From Flavobacterium psychrophilum (lineage in GTDB: Bacteria; Bacteroidota; Bacteroidia; Flavobacteriales; Flavobacteriaceae): a DNA stretch of 9,875 nucleotides. The stretch covers positions 1-9,875 of the forward strand of contig CAMBHH010000127.1 in the NCBI GenBank assembly GCA_945866505.1, written 5' to 3'. The translations under genes and the position numbers were made by a program. Positions within the stretch are counted from its first letter, which is position 1, and each line of letters begins with the position of its first letter. This document shows positions 6,200-9,875 of the stretch, piece by piece. The notes beneath the pieces are model-generated. The model was not told the origin of the DNA. It did not search any database and saw nothing but the letters and a program-made list of their open reading frames with translations.

Positions 6200-7120
6200 A
6201 TGACATTCAATTCTACATCAAAAAAAACAAATGTGAAAATTATTCTTTTTTTACTAATTACTTTTTCAACAACAAATTTATTTTCTCAAGAAAAACCAAA
6301 ATCTGCACCAAATAAGGGTGACCAATATGCCGAATGGACAATTAATGATTATAATAATTTTGTAAAACATGAATCTGAAAATTGTGCAAAAAATACTAGA
6401 TACCAAACCTCTACTAAAAAGTATAATTTAGAATTAGAGATTGGGCTATTGAAAAGCAAAAAATATAATAAAGAAATTAATGAAAATAAATTTAATTCAA
6501 CAGTTAACGAATTACAAACAAGGTATGATAATGAAATTAAAGATTTAGAAGTTAAATGTTCGGAACTAGAAGCGAAAAATATAAAATATCGTGATGAATG
6601 GGTAAATTATTTGAAAATAAAGGAAATTGAACAGGAGAATGAAAGAATTGTAATAAATGCAAGAATTGAAAAAGAGAAAATTGAAACTAAAGCAAGAGAA
6701 TCGTTAGAAAAAATAGAACAAGAAAAAAATGATAAAATTAAAGAAGATGCAAGAATTGCAAAAACTAAAGAAGATTTAAATTCAGTTGAATACAAAAATT
6801 GGAAAACAAAATATCTTTCTATAATAAATTCCGCTAAAGCAAATGCCTTAATTATGAACAATTTAGAAAATAAATATACATTTAGAAACAATTTTGGAAA
6901 TAAAGTATTGGATCGTAATAGCTTTTCAAAACAAGATAAGATAAATTATAATAAAAATTATGATGCAATAGTTAAAAAACTTGATGATATTAGACAATTA
7001 CAAAAAATTGGTAGAAATGAATACTTTGATAGTTTATATACTCATTCAGTAATTGATAAACTGGAAGTACTTGATCTACCCAATTTAGCACAATTTTATA
7101 GCGTTCGCCTAAAATTTTAG
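6200..7120 (+). CDS. Secreted Lys/Glu-rich coiled-coil protein, unknown function
   Basis: I do not recognise the family. The 306-residue product starts with a basic N-terminus (KKTNVK), a hydrophobic stretch at about 13-22 and a likely signal peptidase I site before Gln30 in NLFSQEKP, the usual flavobacterial form, so it is predicted to be exported to the periplasm or beyond. Residues about 70-195 are rich in Lys, Glu, Asn and Ile with heptad-like spacing (around NERIVINARIEKEKIETK), predicting a long coiled coil. The C-terminal third is basic and ends SVRLKF. Cys62 and Cys120 are the only cysteines. No C-terminal sorting domain, transmembrane helix or enzymatic motif is seen. Base composition is much more AT-rich than the flanking core genes, with runs of A and AAA/AAT codons, which suggests foreign origin. 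The next gene follows after 40 bases and is probably cotranscribed. Confidence 0.8.
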   Translation: MTFNSTSKKTNVKIILFLLITFSTTNLFSQEKPKSAPNKGDQYAEWTINDYNNFVKHESENCAKNTRYQTSTKKYNLELEIGLLKSKKYNKEINENKFNSTVNELQTRYDNEIKDLEVKCSELEAKNIKYRDEWVNYLKIKEIEQENERIVINARIEKEKIETKARESLEKIEQEKNDKIKEDARIAKTKEDLNSVEYKNWKTKYLSIINSAKANALIMNNLENKYTFRNNFGNKVLDRNSFSKQDKINYNKNYDAIVKKLDDIRQLQKIGRNEYFDSLYTHSVIDKLEVLDLPNLAQFYSVRLKF

Positions 7121-7160
7121 TAATTTAAATTATTAAAAAACAAAAAAACAATCTTTTAAT

Positions 7161-7499
7161 ATGCAGATAATTATTCATACTGACGACGCAGAAATACTTA
7201 GCTCTACAATTTTAAATAGTATAGAAAATAAACTTAAACTTCCAACTTGGTTAGCAAAAAAGGACAAAAAAGGATCTGATATTTATTATCATTCCACAAC
7301 AGCAAAACAGTGGGAAAATGAATTTTTTATAAAACCATACCTCGATAAGGAGAGCAATGAAAAATTATTTTTTAGAGTAACAAAAATTGATGGTGAAGCA
7401 TTAGATTTTGAAAATAAATTTGGATATTTAATGGGACGATTTATGGAATTATTAATTGTTCATTTTTCTGATAAATTTAGTAAAATCGAAATTGCCTAA
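7161..7499 (+). CDS. Hypothetical 112-residue protein
   Basis: I do not recognise this protein. It has no signal peptide, membrane segment or cysteine, so it is probably cytoplasmic. It begins with a beta-like MQIIIHTDDAEI, has a central aromatic region (LPTWLAKK, DIYYHST, KQWENEFFIKPYL), a strand-like KLFFRVTKIDGEAL, and ends with a helix containing GRFMELLIVHFSDKF. This suggests a small alpha/beta fold. It follows the secreted coiled-coil gene by 40 bases and shares its very low GC, which makes a two-gene unit likely. A pairing such as secreted effector and cytoplasmic partner is possible but nothing in the sequence proves it. The start ATG at 7161 has only an A/T-rich leader. A hairpin with a T-rich tail follows the stop. 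Confidence 0.75.
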   Translation: MQIIIHTDDAEILSSTILNSIENKLKLPTWLAKKDKKGSDIYYHSTTAKQWENEFFIKPYLDKESNEKLFFRVTKIDGEALDFENKFGYLMGRFMELLIVHFSDKFSKIEIA

Positions 7500-7510
7500 G
7501 AAAAAAGATA

Positions 7511-7583
7511 ATTGTACGAGCGAGCGAGACGTTCGCATTAGCGGTGATCGTATTTTCTTTTTACACTACTTTAGTTGTACAAT
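7511..7583. repeat. Compound inverted-repeat element, terminator-like
   Basis: ATTGTAC (7511-7517) and GTACAAT (7577-7583) form perfect outer arms. Nested inside are TACGA (7515-7519) with TCGTA (7548-7552), and the GC-rich hairpin at 7520-7536 (GCGAGC with GTTCGC, one G-T pair). TTTTCTTTTT follows the second stem at 7553-7562, so the nested part (7515-7562) could terminate the 7161-7499 gene. GC content is strikingly higher than the surrounding DNA, which is typical of dispersed intergenic elements, but only one copy is in the window. The right arm is part of the palindrome TTGTACAA (7575-7582) next to the following promoter. Confidence 0.5.
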
Positions 7584-7605
7584 AACAAAAATGTTATTAA
7601 TTTTG
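7574..7605 (+). promoter_or_regulatory. Promoter of the 53-aa/DUF5053 operon with overlapping operator
   Basis: TAATTTTG at 7598-7605 is an exact Bacteroidota -7 box (TAnnTTTG). GTTG at 7574-7577 matches three of four bases of the -33 box, with 20 bases between the two, within the usual spacing. Between and touching the boxes lies a perfect inverted repeat, AATAACA (7581-7587), four bases, TGTTATT (7592-7598). The palindrome TTGTACAA (7575-7582) overlaps the -33 box. Binding of a repressor here would block transcription. The predicted transcript starts about 12 bases before the ATG at 7624. Confidence 0.6.
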
Positions 7606-7623
7606 AATGTTTATAATTAAGAT

Positions 7624-7785
7624 ATGAAAGACAATTTGAAAAATGAAAAAAAAGCACTCCAAAAGGACCTGCAATTTTACCTTGAGTTTTACAAAGAGTT
7701 AGCCAGCAGAAGTGATCAAATGAAAATGATAGTAGATTTGGAAATTGAAAAATTGGTAGAAAAGTTAAAAGAAATCGGGAATTAA
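7624..7785 (+). CDS. 53-residue helical ORF upstream of DUF5053 gene
   Basis: This short frame runs from ATG at 7624 to TAA at 7783-7785. The product is highly charged and predicted to be one or two amphipathic helices: MKDNLKNEKKALQKDL, then FYLEFYKELASRSDQMK and a C-terminal IEKLVEKLKEIGN with heptad-like Leu/Val spacing. There is no signal peptide or Cys. I do not recognise it. Support for being real: it starts 19 bases after a good -7 box, ends 11 bases before the DUF5053 start, has codon usage like its neighbour, and fills an otherwise empty gap. A coiled-coil partner of the DUF5053 protein, whose N-terminus is also coiled-coil-like, is a reasonable guess but unproven. Confidence 0.68.
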   Translation: MKDNLKNEKKALQKDLQFYLEFYKELASRSDQMKMIVDLEIEKLVEKLKEIGN

Positions 7786-7796
7786 AGCACATAGTT

Positions 7797-8189
7797 ATGT
7801 TAGAAGAAATCAAAAAATTAAAAGAAAAATACCAAAATACCGAAAACGATGCTGAAATTTCAAGTATCCGAAAAGAAATGAAATCATTGTTTAATGACAA
7901 CCCAGAGGCGTTTGCAGAATCTATGGTGCTGTGTATGAAAGACAGCAACCAAAAGGCAGATGAGATCTTGTTAAGACAAAAATTAGAAGCAGTTTTGCCT
8001 GCAATTTCGGTTTCGTATTTGTCTAAAAACTATTTCAAAAAAACACCACAATGGTTTTATCAACGATTAAACGGGAACAAGGTAAACGGTAAGGAAGCTC
8101 ATTTTACTAGCAATGAATTGCAAACACTATCTATTGCACTGAAAGAAATAGGGCAAAAGTTAAGCGCATCTGCGAGTGTTATTTTGTGA
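7797..8189 (+). CDS. DUF5053 domain protein, probable HTH DNA-binding regulator
   Basis: A 130-residue protein. Residues 1-65 form charged helices (MLEEIKKLKEKYQNTE, then the NPEAF region). Residues about 69-124 match the Bacteroidota DUF5053 pattern: ISVSYLSKNYFKKTPQWFYQRLNG, of which SYLSKNYF and PQWFYQRLNG are the key parts, then KVNGKEAHFTSNELQTL and a final helix IALKEIGQKL. I know the family as widespread in Bacteroidota, often in mobile or phage-like regions, without an assigned function. The C-terminal region resembles an XRE-type helix-turn-helix (a helix with YLSKNYF, a turn, a recognition helix with WFYQRLNG), so DNA binding is inferred. It follows the 53-residue ORF by 11 bases and shares its promoter. 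The inverted repeat inside that promoter is a natural candidate for autoregulation. It ends in TGA, followed after 46 bases by a bidirectional terminator. Confidence 0.85.
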   Translation: MLEEIKKLKEKYQNTENDAEISSIRKEMKSLFNDNPEAFAESMVLCMKDSNQKADEILLRQKLEAVLPAISVSYLSKNYFKKTPQWFYQRLNGNKVNGKEAHFTSNELQTLSIALKEIGQKLSASASVIL

Positions 8190-8235
8190 TAATCCCGCTA
8201 GCCCTCGAATTTTTCACTGTAGTTTTATATATCAA

Positions 8236-8271
8236 AAAAATCCGTTTGATCATTCGATTAAACGGATTTTT
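8236..8271. terminator. Bidirectional terminator between DUF5053 gene and sppA
   Basis: AAAAATCCGTTT (8236-8247) pairs perfectly with AAACGGATTTTT (8260-8271) around a 12-base loop that can pair further (ATC/GAT). The A and T ends provide a T-run in both directions, so it can end both the plus-strand DUF5053 operon and minus-strand sppA, whose stop is 21 bases away. Confidence 0.88.
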
Positions 8272-8291
8272 CGTTACAATACAGCTACAAT

Positions 8292-8350
8292 CTAATGAAT
8301 TGTAACTTCAAAAGGCATCAAGGCTAGAATCCCTTTTCGAGCTTGAACTC
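8292..8350 (-). repeat. Intact-gene copy of the duplicated sppA 3' end
   Basis: This is the last 19 codons and stop of the functional sppA. It forms a direct repeat with 4854-4912: equal length, 47 of 59 bases identical, with identical runs of 14 bases (8307-8320) and 19 bases (8332-8350). The repeat distance is 3438 bp and marks the probable limits of the inserted island. Confidence 0.85.
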
Positions 8351-9875
8351 TTTTTATTTGTTCCATCAAACGATAGGTTTCTTCGCCCAATTCTTCTTTG
8401 ATAAAAGATCCTTTTGATTTTGCGAAAGGGAAATTCTTAAAAACATCATTCATATCTTTTTCGAATTCCGGAAAGTTTTGAGTGCTGTATTTTTTTGTTT
8501 TTGACAAACTTGCGGCTTCTTTTATAGCGTCATCCAGACCACCAATTTTATCTACAAGTCCAATTTTCAAAGCTTGAGAACCTGACCAAACCCTGCCTTG
8601 ACCAATAGAATCGACTTGCGCAACAGTCATTTTTCGTCCTGCGGCAACGTGTGTTATAAATGTTTTATAAATACGCTCAACGCCTTCAAGAGTGACGGTT
8701 TTGAATTTTTCGTCCATCGGCACAAACGGACTGTATTCTGCTGCGTTGTCATTGGTTTTCAGTTGTTCGGTGTGAATGCCCATTTTTGTTGCCAATTGGG
8801 TGAAATTTGGCAATATACCAAAAACGCCAATCGAACCTGTAATGGTGTTGTTTTCGGCAAATATTTTGTTGGCATTACAAGCAATATAATACCCGCCAGA
8901 AGCCGCATAATTACCCATCGAAACTACTACCGGTTTCACTTTTTTAGTCAATTCGATTTCTCTCCAAATCAAATCAGAGGTCAAAGCATTTCCGCCAGGA
9001 CTATCAATTCTTAGGACAATGGCTTTTATATTTTCGTCTTTTCGGGCTTCAATTAAAGAGCGATTCATCGAGATTTCGCCAATGGTGTTGGCATCGCCTT
9101 CACCACTCATTATTTCACCTTGAGCATAAATAATCGCAATTTTATCTTGCGAATCGTTGCTTTCAGAAGTCGTAGATACTTTTTGAGCATAATCTACAAT
9201 GCTTATTTTGTTGTATTCTTCGTCTTTGTCAACTTTCAATTTTTTTCTTATCGCATCGTGATATACATCCTCATAAGCAATGATATCGACTAATTTTTCT
9301 GCTTTTGCCATTTCAGGAGTTCTAGCTAGAAGTCCGTTGGCAATCTCATTTAATTTGGCTACCGAAATATTTCTGCTTTTTGAAATGTCAGCTAAAACGG
9401 AACTCCAAACCGAATTCAATAAGGATAATGTCTGTTCTCTATTTGCATCGCTCATTTTGTTGTCTAAGAAAGGTTCTACGGCGCTTTTGTATTTTCCGTG
9501 GCGGATTACTTCTATTTTTACACCTGATTTTTCTTGTAAATCTTTGAAAAACATTAATTCGGCAGATAATCCTTTGAAATCGAATTCGCCCACCGGATTG
9601 ATATAAATGGTATTGGCTACTGAATTCAAATAATATTCTTTTTGGGAGTACGAATTAGCATAAGACAGAACAAATTTCCCTGATTTTTTGAAGTCTTCCA
9701 AAGCATCGCGAAGGGCTTTTCTTTGCGCCATTTCTAGTTCAGATTCGTCATTCAAAATCGAAATTCCTTTGATGTCACTGTCTGTTTTTGCAGCTTCAAT
9801 AGCATTGATAATGTCCGAAAGGCCAACTTTTTCGCCATCGGATAAAATGGTCATCCACGGATCTTCGTATTTTCC
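8292..9875 (-). CDS. sppA: Signal peptide peptidase SppA, long (67K-type) form, N-terminus missing
   Basis: Membrane-anchored serine protease of the S49 family that degrades cleaved signal peptides in the cell envelope. The frame is open to the window edge (the residues before the internal Met at 9854 read GKYEDPW), so the N-terminal anchor and start lie outside; 527 residues are visible. Both tandem S49 domains are present. The N-terminal one contains GKYKSAVEPF, whose second Lys (codon 9486-9488) is the general base. The C-terminal one contains RIDSPGG and NYAASGGYYIA, whose Ser (codon 8898-8900) is the nucleophile, then TGSIGVFG. This split Ser-Lys dyad over two domains is the hallmark of the long form, as in E. 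coli SppA. The stop is TAG at 8292-8294. The last 19 codons are duplicated 3.4 kb away at 4854-4912. It converges on the DUF5053 operon across a shared terminator. Confidence 0.96.
   Translation of the reverse strand, partial: GKYEDPWMTILSDGEKVGLSDIINAIEAAKTDSDIKGISILNDESELEMAQRKALRDALEDFKKSGKFVLSYANSYSQKEYYLNSVANTIYINPVGEFDFKGLSAELMFFKDLQEKSGVKIEVIRHGKYKSAVEPFLDNKMSDANREQTLSLLNSVWSSVLADISKSRNISVAKLNEIANGLLARTPEMAKAEKLVDIIAYEDVYHDAIRKKLKVDKDEEYNKISIVDYAQKVSTTSESNDSQDKIAIIYAQGEIMSGEGDANTIGEISMNRSLIEARKDENIKAIVLRIDSPGGNALTSDLIWREIELTKKVKPVVVSMGNYAASGGYYIACNANKIFAENNTITGSIGVFGILPNFTQLATKMGIHTEQLKTNDNAAEYSPFVPMDEKFKTVTLEGVERIYKTFITHVAAGRKMTVAQVDSIGQGRVWSGSQALKIGLVDKIGGLDDAIKEAASLSKTKKYSTQNFPEFEKDMNDVFKNFPFAKSKGSFIKEELGEETYRLMEQIKRVQARKGILALMPFEVTIH

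Noticed and set aside
7571..7948. Minus-strand 125-residue frame
   Set aside because: It is antisense to the 53-residue ORF and the DUF5053 gene and covers the promoter; its Phe/Leu-rich content is what Lys/Glu-rich coding DNA gives when read backwards.
4913..8291. Insertion sequence or prophage
   Set aside because: No transposase, integrase or phage structural gene is visible, and no terminal inverted repeats were found at the island ends; only the direct sppA-end repeat supports mobility.
8598..9014. Plus-strand 138-residue frame inside sppA
   Set aside because: Shadow of a clearly conserved S49 protease domain on the other strand; no recognisable features.

Overview
The window looks like chromosomal DNA from a member of Flavobacteriaceae (Bacteroidota), most likely Flavobacterium or a close relative. 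The evidence is low GC, A-rich leaders without clear Shine-Dalgarno sites, promoter elements of the Bacteroidota type (TAnnTTTG), secretion signals ending in FSQ, and close family resemblance of ClpX, the ACT-domain SerB, the bacterial GH3 protein, DUF2797, DUF5053 and the long SppA to flavobacterial proteins.

Layout. 1-752 is the 3' part of clpX (+), followed by a strong terminator. 890-2125 is serB (+), which converges on a minus-strand pair: a GH3-family adenylating enzyme (2330-3856) and, one base after its stop, a 42-residue predicted lipoprotein (2200-2328) that is easily missed because it is so short. A divergent intergenic region with short tandem repeats in front of both start codons separates GH3 from a DUF2797 protein (4007-4801, +). 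At the right edge is sppA (8292-9875, minus, N-terminus outside the window).

The block between DUF2797 and sppA (about 4850-8290) looks like an inserted accessory island. Its left edge carries a displaced copy of the last 19 codons and stop of sppA (4854-4912, minus), still followed by its own terminator hairpin. The intact sppA 3' end lies at 8292-8350 in the same orientation, 3438 bp away. Exactly where the sppA homology stops, an array of five 41-bp tandem repeats begins (4924-5128). It is followed by a DUF6261-type helical protein (5204-5950), a very AT-rich pair made of a secreted coiled-coil protein (6200-7120) and a 112-residue orphan (7161-7499), and a compact regulatory-looking module (7598-8189). 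That module has a promoter with a perfect inverted repeat between its two boxes, a 53-residue helical ORF and a DUF5053 protein with an HTH-like C-terminus. No integrase, transposase or relaxase is visible in the island.

How it fits together. The flanks are housekeeping genes: proteolysis (clpX, sppA), serine biosynthesis (serB), acyl adenylation (GH3) and a probable nucleic-acid-binding protein (DUF2797). The island genes are all on the plus strand but fall into three or so transcription units separated by terminators. They share no obvious pathway, and the best explanation for their grouping is co-acquisition at the 3' end of sppA.
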